From Halogranum rubrum (GTDB lineage Archaea > Halobacteriota > Halobacteria > Halobacteriales > Haloferacaceae): 64,000 bases of DNA. The stretch spans positions 1 to 64,000 of the forward strand of contig NZ_FOTC01000005.1 of assembly GCF_900114455.1 (NCBI RefSeq). Reading direction: 5' to 3'. Shown piece after piece: positions 16,826 to 25,288 of the stretch (its first letter is position 1; every line of letters begins with the position of its first letter). The notes below the pieces were generated by a model. It saw only the letters and a list, made by a program, of their open reading frames with translations. It ran no database searches and had not been told where the DNA came from. A program made the translations under genes and the position numbers.

Positions 16826-17886
16826 GGTGTAAGTCGGGCGACCGAAAGCCAGTCTATGCCTTCGTTGGCGTCGGTCAGCGCAAAAACCATTCGCTTCCGT
16901 ACCCCACCGGCGAGGCGCACGTCGAGCGCCAAATCGCGCGGTGCGAACACGTGCTCTGGAGGAAGGACGCGAATCAAGTGCTCGGAGTGCGAGAGATTGG
17001 AGACCGACTCCACCTCGTCGTAGGTTCGGAAGTCCGCGCCGAACTTGTAGCCCGTCTTGGGAACGACCTGTCGGTCCCGCAGGGTCGAATAGACCGCCAG
17101 TCGCCGGTCGAACCGCTCGCCTTCGACCTCGCGGCCGCGTTCGACGATTGCCTCGTAGTCCTGGGACTCGTCGACCGAGAGCACGCCGTCGTCTGCGAGC
17201 GACGCCGCCTCGACCAGCGAGAGTTGAATCGCCCCCTCGATGTCGGCGTCGCGGCCCGTCAGCGGTTGGCCGTAGAAGCCGTACTCGTAGAGCGACTCGG
17301 GCGCGTTCCAGACGACGACGCGGTCGTCGAGCAGTACACCAGACAGCGACTGCGACGGCGTGAAGTCGGTCGCCCCGTCCAATTTCGGCGTCGTCGCTTC
17401 GAGATACGTCAGTTCACTCTCCTCGTCGACGACGGCGAGCACGAGTTCCTCGTCGAGCAACTCGTCCGCCGGAACGGATTGTCGTTCGCCGACGACCCGG
17501 ACCCGGTGTTCGACCCGTCCCTCGTCCGGTCCCGTCCCGCGCGGATGGACCACGAAGTCGTAATCCGCCTGCCCGGATGCGTCGCTCACGCCGGGCCACC
17601 CCTCGCGCGTCGGTGAGATGTAGAACCCTCGCCCGCGTAGGTCGATGTAGACCAGAAACCGGAGCGCGAAGCGCTCGCCCGCTTCCGTGGAGGCGACGAA
17701 GAACTCCTCGAACCCCATCCCGTCGACGGTGTCGACGTCGCCGCGAAAGAGGAGGTGGGCCGCCTCGACACGCGAGAGGTCGATGTCGTTGCCGCCGGCC
17801 GGTCGGCCGTAGCCCCGCGAGTCGTGGAACCGCTGGCGCGCGTCGCCGCCGACCCGCACGACGTCGCCCTGTAAGTGTCCGTCCAT
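16822..17886 (-). CDS. endA: tRNA-splicing endonuclease EndA
   Basis: 354 residues, the length of the fused two-repeat form that works as a homodimer and cuts bulge-helix-bulge motifs in pre-tRNA introns. The C-terminal catalytic repeat shows the triad regions: YKFGADFRTYDEV (Tyr), NLSHSEHLIRVL (His) and GGVRKRMVFAL (Lys). The N-terminal half is the degenerate repeat. I chose the ATG at 17886 (MDGHLQGDVVRVGG), not the GTG nine codons earlier, because CTTTGTC lies at -28 to -22. First gene of the endA-trpS operon. A tandem palindrome array begins 58 bp upstream. Confidence 0.94.
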   Translation of the reverse strand: MDGHLQGDVVRVGGDARQRFHDSRGYGRPAGGNDIDLSRVEAAHLLFRGDVDTVDGMGFEEFFVASTEAGERFALRFLVYIDLRGRGFYISPTREGWPGVSDASGQADYDFVVHPRGTGPDEGRVEHRVRVVGERQSVPADELLDEELVLAVVDEESELTYLEATTPKLDGATDFTPSQSLSGVLLDDRVVVWNAPESLYEYGFYGQPLTGRDADIEGAIQLSLVEAASLADDGVLSVDESQDYEAIVERGREVEGERFDRRLAVYSTLRDRQVVPKTGYKFGADFRTYDEVESVSNLSHSEHLIRVLPPEHVFAPRDLALDVRLAGGVRKRMVFALTDANEGIDWLSVARLTP

Positions 17887-17943
17887 GGTGGAGGAACCGG
17901 GAGAGACGGACAAAGGGGCGTCGGTGTCCCGTGGCGACCTCCT

Positions 17944-18078
17944 ACCGTGGGACGAGACAGTGTCTCACGGTGATGTCCCTACCGTGAGACGACTCGGTGT
18001 CTCACGGCAATTCACTGCCGTGGGACGACACAGTGTCTCGCGGCGACTACCTGCCGTGAGACGACTCGGTGTCACCCC
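17944..18078. repeat. Tandem array of four palindromic 36-bp units
   Basis: Units start at 17944, 17981, 18017 and 18053 (periods 37, 36, 36). Each is a dyad of the form CCGTGAGAC-(8 nt)-GTCTCACGG followed by an 8-9 nt spacer. Units 1 and 3 resemble each other most, as do units 2 and 4, so a 73-bp pair was probably duplicated. A worn half-unit lies at about 17922-17943. Unit 4 runs into the last codons of the NucS-like gene. On the minus strand the array would form serial hairpins at the 3' end of that gene and just before the endA promoter. Confidence 0.85.
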
Positions 18079-18815
18079 TCGAATCGCTCGCACGTCCCGT
18101 CGAGACAGCGCCGTCCGGCGGCCGTCTCGAACACGGGCAGCCCGCAGTCACAGTCGTCGACGACGACGCCCGTCGGAAGCGAGAACGCCGTCTCGCAGTC
18201 GGGGTAGGCGTCACAGCCGGCGACGAGGTGACCGCCTTTGCCGCGGACGATTCGGAGGTCCGAGCCACAGTCCGGACAGGTCCACTCGCCGTCGAACCGC
18301 TCGGTGACGTGTTCCGGCAGCGAGTCACAGCGGTAGTCGGTACACACCTCGAAGACGGCGCCGCGTTCGACACGCAAGAGGGGGAGTCCGCAGTCGTCGC
18401 AGGTCCGGTCGAGCACCGTCGCACCCGCGGGAAGTCCGTACCTCGCCTCGCAGTCTAGACACCGGACGTCGCCGCCGGTTCGGACGAGCGCACTGTCGCA
18501 GTCGGGGCAGGTGCCGACGGGGACACCGGCCGCGGAGACGGGAACATCTCGCCGCGTCGTCGTCGCGTGGGAGACGACGCGGAGCATCTGGTCACCCGCT
18601 TGTGCGGTGACCCCGAACCCGTCGTCGTCGGCTTCGATGGTCACGCTGTCGGCGCGGGTCAGCCACGCGACCGGTTGGTAGCCGTCGGCGTCGTGGACGA
18701 GGACCGTCTTGTCGGGTTTGACGACGACCACGACGTGGCCTCGCTGGGTTCGGTCGCGCGCGCCTTCGAACGTGACGGTACAGTCGCCGGCAAAGAGTCG
18801 CATCGTCTCGGTCAC
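18072..18815 (-). CDS. NucS-like N-domain fused to topoisomerase-type zinc ribbons
   Basis: 247 residues. The first half (MRLFAGDCTVTFEGARDRTQRGHVV..., VLVHDADGYQPVAWLTRADSV) matches the N-terminal DNA-binding domain of the NucS/DUF91 endonucleases. The nuclease domain is absent. Instead there are about four C4 zinc ribbons of the topoisomerase I C-terminal kind (CPDCDSALV...CLDC, CDDCGLPLL...C, CPDCGSDLR...C, CDCGLPVF...C). DNA binding is likely; catalysis is not visible. The GTG at 18815 is favoured because a TTTAAC box sits about 29 bp upstream. Divergent from the HAD gene. Confidence 0.82.
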   Translation of the reverse strand: MTETMRLFAGDCTVTFEGARDRTQRGHVVVVVKPDKTVLVHDADGYQPVAWLTRADSVTIEADDDGFGVTAQAGDQMLRVVSHATTTRRDVPVSAAGVPVGTCPDCDSALVRTGGDVRCLDCEARYGLPAGATVLDRTCDDCGLPLLRVERGAVFEVCTDYRCDSLPEHVTERFDGEWTCPDCGSDLRIVRGKGGHLVAGCDAYPDCETAFSLPTGVVVDDCDCGLPVFETAAGRRCLDGTCERFEG

Positions 18816-18913
18816 GAGAGGCGGTGGTCCCGTCTTCGGTGTTAAACTTCGAGGACGCCCAGGTGTCGAAGTCGCCAGAGACGCTTTGTGGCTGGGGTGC
18901 GGCCGTCAACACG

Positions 18914-19573
18914 ATGACTGCGATGCCCGACACTCCGACCGCCGTGCTGTTCGACATGGACGGCGTCATCGTCAACTCCGAGGACTACTGGCACATCTTC
19001 GAAGAGGAGACGCTCTTCCCCGAGACGCTGGGAGATATTCGCCCCGAGAACGACGAGATTACGGGGATGAACTACCGCGAAATCTACGACTACCTCGACG
19101 AGACGTACGGAACGACCGTCACGAAAGCCGAGTTCATCGACCTCTACAACGAGACGTCGAAGACCATCTACGGCGAGCAAGTCGAGATAATGGACGGCTT
19201 CGACAGACTGACCGGAACGCTCCGAGACCGAGGGACGAAACTCGCCATCGTCTCGTCGGCGCCCAAGTCGTGGATTCAGACGACCATCGACCGCTTCGAA
19301 CTCGGCCCGTTCGACCTCGTGTTGAGCGCCGAGGATATCGACGCACCCGGCAAGCCCGAACCGCACATCTACGAACACGCCGCCGCCGAAGTCGACACCG
19401 ACCCCGAAGACTGCACCGTCGTCGAGGACTCCGAACACGGCGCGACGTCGGCCGCCCGCGCCGGAACCTACGTCGTCGGCTACCGAACCGAGGCGAACGC
19501 CGAGACGGACCTGTCGATGGCGGACGTCGTCGTGAACGGACCGCAGGAACTTCGCGCCGAACTGCTAGACTAA
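18914..19573 (+). CDS. HAD superfamily phosphatase (PGM-like)
   Basis: 219 residues. Motif 1 is LFDMDGVIVNSEDYW (nucleophile D14 and D16), followed by a helical cap domain (residues about 25-90), motif 2 IVSSA, motif 3 lysine in GKPEPHIYEHAA, and motif 4 VVEDSEHGATSAARAGTYVVGY. This is the beta-phosphoglucomutase/phosphoglycolate phosphatase group, acting on small phosphorylated metabolites. The substrate cannot be told. The ATG at 18914 has CTTTGTG at -27, and the 30 upstream in-frame codons overlap the divergent promoter. Its end overlaps the convergent receiver gene by 4 bp. Confidence 0.88.
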   Translation: MTAMPDTPTAVLFDMDGVIVNSEDYWHIFEEETLFPETLGDIRPENDEITGMNYREIYDYLDETYGTTVTKAEFIDLYNETSKTIYGEQVEIMDGFDRLTGTLRDRGTKLAIVSSAPKSWIQTTIDRFELGPFDLVLSAEDIDAPGKPEPHIYEHAAAEVDTDPEDCTVVEDSEHGATSAARAGTYVVGYRTEANAETDLSMADVVVNGPQELRAELLD

Positions 19574-20241
19574 GTTCGAGTCGACCGACCAAGAGCTTCG
19601 CGCACGAGGCGGAACAGTTCCGTCGGAATCGCGGTGGCACCGACCGCACCTCGTCGGCGTGCCTCTCGCTTGTGCTCTGGCTTGTTTGATCCGGAATAGA
19701 TGACGAAAGGAGTCCTGTCTCCTGATTCTTGCTTCTCTTCGAGCAGGTTATACCCCGCCCGATCACTTTCAGGTCGGCCCATGTCCGAGATGACGACATC
19801 GTACTCCCGCTGTGAGAGTTGGTCAAGTGCCTCATCGGTCGATGTGCACGTCTCGACCGAGATCCCCAGTGCTTCGAGCGCTTCACGCTCGTAGCTGTTG
19901 TTTTCTGGTTGATCGTCGACCCAAAGCAGAGAACGACCACCGAGCGTAGTCCCACCGTGTTCCGAGAGAAGGCGGCTTAGTTTGCGGATTTCTTTTGGAA
20001 CCGAGTCTGTAGAGTCACCCCGCTTTGACCCAACGGCAGCACCTGCGTACGCTGCGGCATCCGCCTCCCGTACGGCTCTTGCTTCGACACCTGCTCCGAA
20101 GAACCGGAGTTCGCTTAGATCTTCGAGGAAGTCTCGCACTGGTGGGCCAAACTGGTAGATGAGATACGCCCCGATAATAGGCCACGCGGCCACTTTCAAC
20201 AACGAAACGAAGAGTTCTAGCCAAGCGAAGAAAGCCGGCAT
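19570..20241 (-). CDS. Membrane-anchored receiver-domain protein
   Basis: 223 residues. An N-terminal hydrophobic segment (about 1-30, FFAWLELFVSLLKVAAWPIIGAY...) is followed by a linker and then a response-regulator receiver fold (104-215). The acidic pair D109/D110 (LLWVDD), phosphoacceptor D153 (VVISDMG) and Ser183 (VIYSGSN) are present. The conserved lysine after strand 5 is missing (GATAIPTELF), so phosphosignalling may differ or be lost. No output domain or partner kinase is nearby. GTTTTGTC lies about 27 bp before this ATG. The gene is visibly less G/C-rich at third codon positions than its neighbours, hinting at transfer. Next gene upstream is a helicase, same strand. Confidence 0.75.
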   Translation of the reverse strand: MPAFFAWLELFVSLLKVAAWPIIGAYLIYQFGPPVRDFLEDLSELRFFGAGVEARAVREADAAAYAGAAVGSKRGDSTDSVPKEIRKLSRLLSEHGGTTLGGRSLLWVDDQPENNSYEREALEALGISVETCTSTDEALDQLSQREYDVVISDMGRPESDRAGYNLLEEKQESGDRTPFVIYSGSNKPEHKREARRRGAVGATAIPTELFRLVREALGRSTRT

Positions 20242-20286
20242 TACAACCGAGTTGTGTGGTTGCCGACAAAACGGTTCTGACAACGA

Positions 20287-22620
20287 CTACTGTACGTCCA
20301 CGACACGGGACTCGCGGTACGGGAGCAACGGAAGGTCCGGGAACGTGACTTCGACGGTGAACTCCAGTTCGTCTTTCGCGCCGAAGACGCCGACTGGAAC
20401 GGTCGTCGCGTCCGAGAGGTAGGTCGTCGTCTCGCTCATCTCGACGTCGTTGACCGTCACGCGCAGGCCGACTCGGGCCGACCCGCCGCGGTTCCGGACC
20501 GAGACGTCGCACATCTCGTTTTTGCCTAGTTCGATGGTCGTCGGGAACTCGCCCCAGTCGACGTCGATTCGCGGCAGCGACCGCGCCGCCTCGACGACGC
20601 GCTCTGCGACGCCGGCGCTCATCCCCGCGCGAGTGAGTTCCGAGACGCCCGCGTCGACGACCTGGGTGGGAGACGTGATGCCGCCGGTCGCGAGCGTGCT
20701 CGCCCGACGCGACCCGATGCCGTCGATGGCAGTCAGTCCGACCGCGTCCCGGCCGACGCCGTGTTCGACTCGCGCCTCCACGCGGGAGGCGAGGTTCGCG
20801 GCCCGCGGACCGGTGAACCGGTCGAGGAACTCGCGGAGGGCGGCGAGCAGGCGGAGCGCGTTCTGCCGGATGACCCACGCGTCGCTCCGGAGTTCGGAAG
20901 GCGTCGACCCGGTCATACTGGCTTCGAGGATGGCCAGCACCTTCCGGTGGCCGTCTTCGAGACTCGTCTCGCCCGTCAGCACCGACTCGACGGCGTCGCT
21001 CTCCGACTGTCGGGAAGAGACGGAGTCGAACTCGGCGGCCGCGGCGACCGTCTCCAGAATCGCGTCGACGGTGATGGTCTCGCGCGCACAGAGGTCGCGG
21101 AATCGTCGGGCGGTGTCGAGACGGAGGTAGTACTTCGAGGCCAGATTTCCGAGCGGCGTCGCGTCGACGCCGAGGTTCTCGTCGGTGGCGACGAACTCCC
21201 GAGAGACGAGCGTCTCCAAGGTGCCGCGCACGCGCTCGCGGAGGTCTTCGAAGTCGTAGCGGTCGGGTTTGTTGCGGGCGCGGACGTAGTAGAACGTCGT
21301 CTCCAGCCACGACATCACGTCGTCCAAGTCGCCGATGGTCCCCATCGCGATTTCGGCGTTGAGATGTGAGTCGAGGTCCTCGGCGAGTCGGGACTCTATC
21401 TCTTTGCCCTCCTTGAGCAGGCGACGATACTTGTCGGCCTCAGAGCGGTCGCAGACGACCCAGCCGTAGCCGACGTCGTCGTATCCCGGTCGCCCGGCGC
21501 GGCCGAGCATCTGGAGCACGTCGAGTGGACTGATGTCGACGTCGCCCTCCAGGGGGTCGTGGTGTTTCGTGTCCCGGATGACGACACAGCGGGCAGGGAG
21601 GTTGACGCCCCACGCCAGCGTCGACGTGGAGAAGAGCAACTGAATCTTCCCCTCTTTGAACCACTGTTCGACCTTGTCGCGGTCGGCTTTCGCCAACCCG
21701 GCGTGGTGGAACGCGACGCCGTCGAGTACGGACTTCCGGAGGGTGTCGTTCGAGAGTTCCTTGGCGTCGTTGTGGAAGTCGTAGTCGCCGCGTGCGCCGA
21801 CCGGGATGTCGCGTTGGGCGATTTCGTCTCGGGCTTTCTGGGCGGCCATCACGGAGTCCTGTCGCGAGGCGACGAAGACGAGCGACTGGCCGCCGTCGCG
21901 GATGTGTGGTTCGGCGAGGTCGAGTGCACGATAGAGTCGCCGGTACTTGTCGGCGAAGGAGTTCTCGCCGTGCGTGTAGGTCTTGACACCGGCGTGGAGG
22001 TCGACGGGTCGATACTCGTCGCCGAACTCGAACGTCGCCTCGGGCGGGGAATCGAGCCACTCGGCGACGTCTTCGACGTTGGGCATCGTCGCCGACAGGG
22101 CGACGATTCGAGGGTCGCAGATGCGGCGGAGTCGCGAGACGGTGACTTCGAGGACGCCACCGCGCTTCTCGGAGTCGAGGAGGTGGACCTCGTCGATGAC
22201 ACAGCAGTCGACCTGCGTGATGAACGAGTAGCGTGGCGAGTCGTGCTTTCGCGTGGCCGAGTCCGTCTTCTCCGGCGTCATCACGAGGATATCTGCGCGT
22301 TCGGCGCGACGCGGGTTCAAGTCGCGTTCGCCGGTGACGACGTAGACGGAGTAGCCGAGGCTCTCGAAGCGCTCCCACTCGCTCTCCTTCTCGTTGGTCA
22401 GCGCGCGCATCGGTGCGATAAACAGTGCGGTGCCCCCGTCGCGCAGGCAGCGACAGATGGCGAGTTCGGCGAGCGCCGTCTTCCCGCTGGCAGTCGGTGC
22501 GCTGGCGACGATGTTGTCGTCGCCGTCGAGAATCGCGGGCAGCGCCTCCCGCTGCATCCGGTTGAACTCCTCGAAGCCGAACGCGTCGGCGAACTCGGGG
22601 ACGGCGTCGGCGACCTTCAC
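20287..22620 (-). CDS. Ski2-like superfamily 2 helicase
   Basis: 777 residues. Walker A is APTASGKTALAE (41-52), Walker B is VIDEVHLL (DEVH at 143-146), motif III is ALSATMPN, and motif VI is QMLGRAGRPGYDDVG. Downstream come a winged-helix region, a ratchet-like helical domain and a helix-hairpin-helix (LTAIDGIGSRRASTLATGGI). The last 90 residues form a beta-rich domain (DVSVRNRGGSARVGLRVTVNDVE...). Its architecture is close to Hel308/Mer3-type enzymes but with this added tail. It presumably unwinds branched DNA or RNA; the substrate is inferred from family. Ends 45 bp before the receiver gene starts. Confidence 0.9.
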   Translation of the reverse strand: MKVADAVPEFADAFGFEEFNRMQREALPAILDGDDNIVASAPTASGKTALAELAICRCLRDGGTALFIAPMRALTNEKESEWERFESLGYSVYVVTGERDLNPRRAERADILVMTPEKTDSATRKHDSPRYSFITQVDCCVIDEVHLLDSEKRGGVLEVTVSRLRRICDPRIVALSATMPNVEDVAEWLDSPPEATFEFGDEYRPVDLHAGVKTYTHGENSFADKYRRLYRALDLAEPHIRDGGQSLVFVASRQDSVMAAQKARDEIAQRDIPVGARGDYDFHNDAKELSNDTLRKSVLDGVAFHHAGLAKADRDKVEQWFKEGKIQLLFSTSTLAWGVNLPARCVVIRDTKHHDPLEGDVDISPLDVLQMLGRAGRPGYDDVGYGWVVCDRSEADKYRRLLKEGKEIESRLAEDLDSHLNAEIAMGTIGDLDDVMSWLETTFYYVRARNKPDRYDFEDLRERVRGTLETLVSREFVATDENLGVDATPLGNLASKYYLRLDTARRFRDLCARETITVDAILETVAAAAEFDSVSSRQSESDAVESVLTGETSLEDGHRKVLAILEASMTGSTPSELRSDAWVIRQNALRLLAALREFLDRFTGPRAANLASRVEARVEHGVGRDAVGLTAIDGIGSRRASTLATGGITSPTQVVDAGVSELTRAGMSAGVAERVVEAARSLPRIDVDWGEFPTTIELGKNEMCDVSVRNRGGSARVGLRVTVNDVEMSETTTYLSDATTVPVGVFGAKDELEFTVEVTFPDLPLLPYRESRVVDVQ

Positions 22621-22887
22621 CGGTCATCACCGTCGCAGACTGGGGACACGCTCATCGGATACAAACGGGGGGTACGTAGTCAAAGGCGTTTCCGTCCGGG
22701 TTCCAGAAGCGAGTGAACCGGTCAGTCGAGCGAACCGGCCTCGGTGCGTGAAGACTACCTCGGCCGCCGGAGGGTCCGACGCTACCGAATCTCCAATCAC
22801 GGGGCCAGAATGGTTAATATTCAAACAAGCGTCCGCATACCGTCGGACGAACCGAAATACTGCCATCGTCTCGACCGGAATGCCAAC

Positions 22888-23079
22888 GTGAAACAACCAA
22901 AGACGATACTCTCGGAGTGGTGCGAACCGTGCGGTGGTGAAACCGACCACGACGTCTCGCTCAGAATAGTTACCGAGAGCAAGAAACCAGTGAACGCGCA
23001 GTTCTCACGAGAACCGTACCGAATCACGACGTGTCTGACCTGCGGAGCGAACGAGTCGACACGGATGAACAACCGATAG
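22888..23079 (+). CDS. Small zinc beta-ribbon protein (DUF7835-like)
   Basis: The conserved part is EWCEPCGGETDHDVSLRIVTESKK, then AQFSREPYRITTCLTCGANESTRMNN, with two CxxC knuckles that would bind one zinc. This matches a short haloarchaeal zinc-ribbon family about 60-65 residues long, so I favour the GTG at 22888 (63 residues). In-frame ATGs at 22744 and 22810 would add N-terminal residues with poor coding character, and an A/T box (GGTTAATATTC, about 22812-22822) lies inside that extension. Function unknown; nucleic acid or protein binding is plausible. Confidence 0.75.
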   Translation: MKQPKTILSEWCEPCGGETDHDVSLRIVTESKKPVNAQFSREPYRITTCLTCGANESTRMNNR

Positions 23080-23113
23080 CGACGCCCGAATTCGGGCACC
23101 GAATTTTCTGTAT

Positions 23114-24517
23114 TCAATCCGCCGCCGTCGAACTCGCCTGTTCTGCCGCCCGTTCCAGCATCCCATCGCGCGTCGAGTACCAGTAGTACCCACCCAACCA
23201 GAGCGCGGCAGCGACGTTCGAGAGCGTGACGGCCCAGAACGCCGCCTCGACACCCTGTCCGAGGACGAACGCACCGCCAGCAGCGATGGGAAGGCGGACG
23301 CCCCAGTACTGCGCCATCGTCGACCACATGCTCACGTTCGTCCGACTCGCGCCGTTGAACCCGGCTTCGAGCGTGTAGATGGCACCGAGTGCCCAGTAGC
23401 CGAAGACGAGAATCTGGAGGTAGCGGACCGTCGACTCTAGCGCCGCCGCCGAGATGTCCCGGACGAACAGGTGCGCGATGGCAGCAGGAAAGAGATACTG
23501 GACGACACCGACGGCGGACAGACCGACGACGGCGACGGCGACGCCGACCCACGTCGTCCGTTCGGCCCGGTCCGGATAGTCCGCACCGAGATTCTGCCCG
23601 ATGACGCTCGTCGCCGCCTGTCCGAGACCGCTCGCGGGGACGAAGGCGAGAGTCGCGATACGTGCGCCGATGGTGTAGGCGGCCAGCCCTGCGGCCCCGC
23701 CGGCCAGGGAGACGATAGAGACCATCAGGACGCGAGCGAGATGCCGACCCGCGTTCTGGACGGCGATGGGGTAGCCGACTTCGACGAGGTCACGAAAGAG
23801 GTCGGGTTGCAACGAGAGCGCATCACGCGTGAGCGTGAACTCGGTCGTATCGCGAGTCGTGTACCAGAGTGCGACGAGTGCACCGACGGTGTACCCGACG
23901 CCCGTGGCGACGGCCGCACCGTAAATCTCCCACCGAGGGAACACCCACCACCCGAGGATGAGAAACGGGTCGAGGACGAGGTTGACGACGATGGCCGAGA
24001 CGTTGACGATGAAGGCGATACGGGTGGCACCCCACGCGGTGAACCCGCTTTCGAGGGTGTCGCTGAGCACCGACGGAACGAGCGCATAGAGCGCAAACGC
24101 CGTCAGGTACGTCACTGCGAGGTCGAAGACGAGAGGAGACGGGTCGAGGAGAGCGACCAGTTCGTCACCGAAGGCGAGGACGAGACCGATGAGAACGAGC
24201 GAGAGCGGCAGTGCGAGCGCGATGGCGTTGAACGGTACACGTCGTGCGGCCTCGATGTCGCCGGCACCGACGCGTTGGGAGGTGAGAATCTGACTCCCGA
24301 CGAACAGCATGATGAGCGGCACCATGAGTAGCGCCGTGTACGGGATGACGAGGCCGACGGCCGCGACGGCCTCCTCGCCGAGGCGGCCGACCCAGAAGAT
24401 GTCGACGACCGACTGCGCGACCAGCGCGAAGTTCTGTGCGACGAGCGGAGCGGCTAACACGAGGAGTGCACGGGGAATCGAACCCTCGGTGATCTCGTCT
24501 TTCGCGAGGTCGAACAT
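23114..24517 (-). CDS. MATE family efflux transporter
   Basis: 467 residues with 12 predicted transmembrane helices in two related halves, the MATE plan. Typical marks are SIPRALLVLAAPLVAQNFALVAQSVVDIFWVGRLGEEAVAAVG in the first helices and the matching second-half stretch with GRHLARVLMVSIVSLAGGAAGLAAYTIG. The family exports cationic drugs or metabolites using ion gradients; the substrate is unknown. The ATG at 24517 is chosen because TTTATTG (about 24545-24551) predicts transcription starting near 24522, past the alternative ATG at 24535. Ends 34 bp from the convergent zinc-ribbon gene. Confidence 0.9.
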   Translation of the reverse strand: MFDLAKDEITEGSIPRALLVLAAPLVAQNFALVAQSVVDIFWVGRLGEEAVAAVGLVIPYTALLMVPLIMLFVGSQILTSQRVGAGDIEAARRVPFNAIALALPLSLVLIGLVLAFGDELVALLDPSPLVFDLAVTYLTAFALYALVPSVLSDTLESGFTAWGATRIAFIVNVSAIVVNLVLDPFLILGWWVFPRWEIYGAAVATGVGYTVGALVALWYTTRDTTEFTLTRDALSLQPDLFRDLVEVGYPIAVQNAGRHLARVLMVSIVSLAGGAAGLAAYTIGARIATLAFVPASGLGQAATSVIGQNLGADYPDRAERTTWVGVAVAVVGLSAVGVVQYLFPAAIAHLFVRDISAAALESTVRYLQILVFGYWALGAIYTLEAGFNGASRTNVSMWSTMAQYWGVRLPIAAGGAFVLGQGVEAAFWAVTLSNVAAALWLGGYYWYSTRDGMLERAAEQASSTAAD

Positions 24518-24625
24518 TACTATGAATTTGTCCAAACAAACCTACAATAAATGCTTGCCGGTGTTTGTCACCCACACCACGCGATACCAGACACTGACCG
24601 CCAGCGACGCACAACGACCAGCAGT

Positions 24626-25288
24626 TCAGGAACCGATGGTCGACTCGTCGGGACGAAGCGCGCTGTTGATGAGCGCGCGGTGGCCTCGGCGGAGTCGCTC
24701 GGAGACGGCCTGTTGGGAGATGCCGAGCGAGTCGGCCAGTTCTTCCATCGTGACCGACCGAGGGACGTCGAAGTAGCCCTTTTCGGCGGCGACGACGAGC
24801 GTCTCGTACTGGTCTTCCGAGAGGCCGAACCCGCCTCGACCGGCCGACTGCTGGAGGTCGTACACGTTCCGGACGGTGAAGCTCAGTTCGTTTTCCTCGC
24901 AGAAGGAACTCGTCGACGAGAGCGACGCTCGGTTGGGAAAGAGGATACGGAGTTGCCAGTGCGTGTCGCGGCCGTGCATCTCGACGACGGCCGCTGCCTC
25001 CTCGCCGACCATGTGGAGGACGACGTCGACGTTGCCCTCCCAGTTCATCCGGAACAGTTTCTCTTTCTCCAAGTCGTCGACGAGATGGGCCTCGGAGACG
25101 GTCGGGTCCGCTTCTAGGGCGGTCGTGATACCACTCAGGTCGTCGCCGGAGACCTGCACGTACGGGGTCAACTTCTCTTCGTGGGCAGCCATACGGACCA
25201 CCTCGAAATGTGCGTCGGGAAAGGCCGTGAGCGTCTCGTACAGTGCGAACTCCTCGGCCGGCAGTTCGATTTCGGCAATCGTGCTCAT
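24626..25288 (-). CDS. Bat-type (HTH_10) transcriptional regulator
   Basis: 220 residues of the haloarchaeal bacterio-opsin-activator family. The N-terminal region (STIAEIELPAEEFALYETLTAFPDAHFEVVRMAAH...) is the usual ligand or sensory part. The C-terminal HTH_10 domain reads LSEDQYETLVVAAEKGYFDVPRSVTMEELADSLGISQQAVSERLRRGHRALI. The ATG at 25288 has TTAAAT at about -27, so the transcript is leaderless. It lies just upstream of the MATE exporter gene on the same strand (108 bp apart) and may control it; that link is inferred from position only. Confidence 0.88.
   Translation of the reverse strand: MSTIAEIELPAEEFALYETLTAFPDAHFEVVRMAAHEEKLTPYVQVSGDDLSGITTALEADPTVSEAHLVDDLEKEKLFRMNWEGNVDVVLHMVGEEAAAVVEMHGRDTHWQLRILFPNRASLSSTSSFCEENELSFTVRNVYDLQQSAGRGGFGLSEDQYETLVVAAEKGYFDVPRSVTMEELADSLGISQQAVSERLRRGHRALINSALRPDESTIGS

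Noticed and set aside
17944-18078. CRISPR array
   Set aside because: Units are 36 bp but spacers are only 8-9 nt and similar to each other; no cas genes.
22744-22887. 48-codon extension of the zinc-ribbon protein
   Set aside because: Composition is unlike the conserved part and it contains a likely promoter box; kept as an alternative start only.
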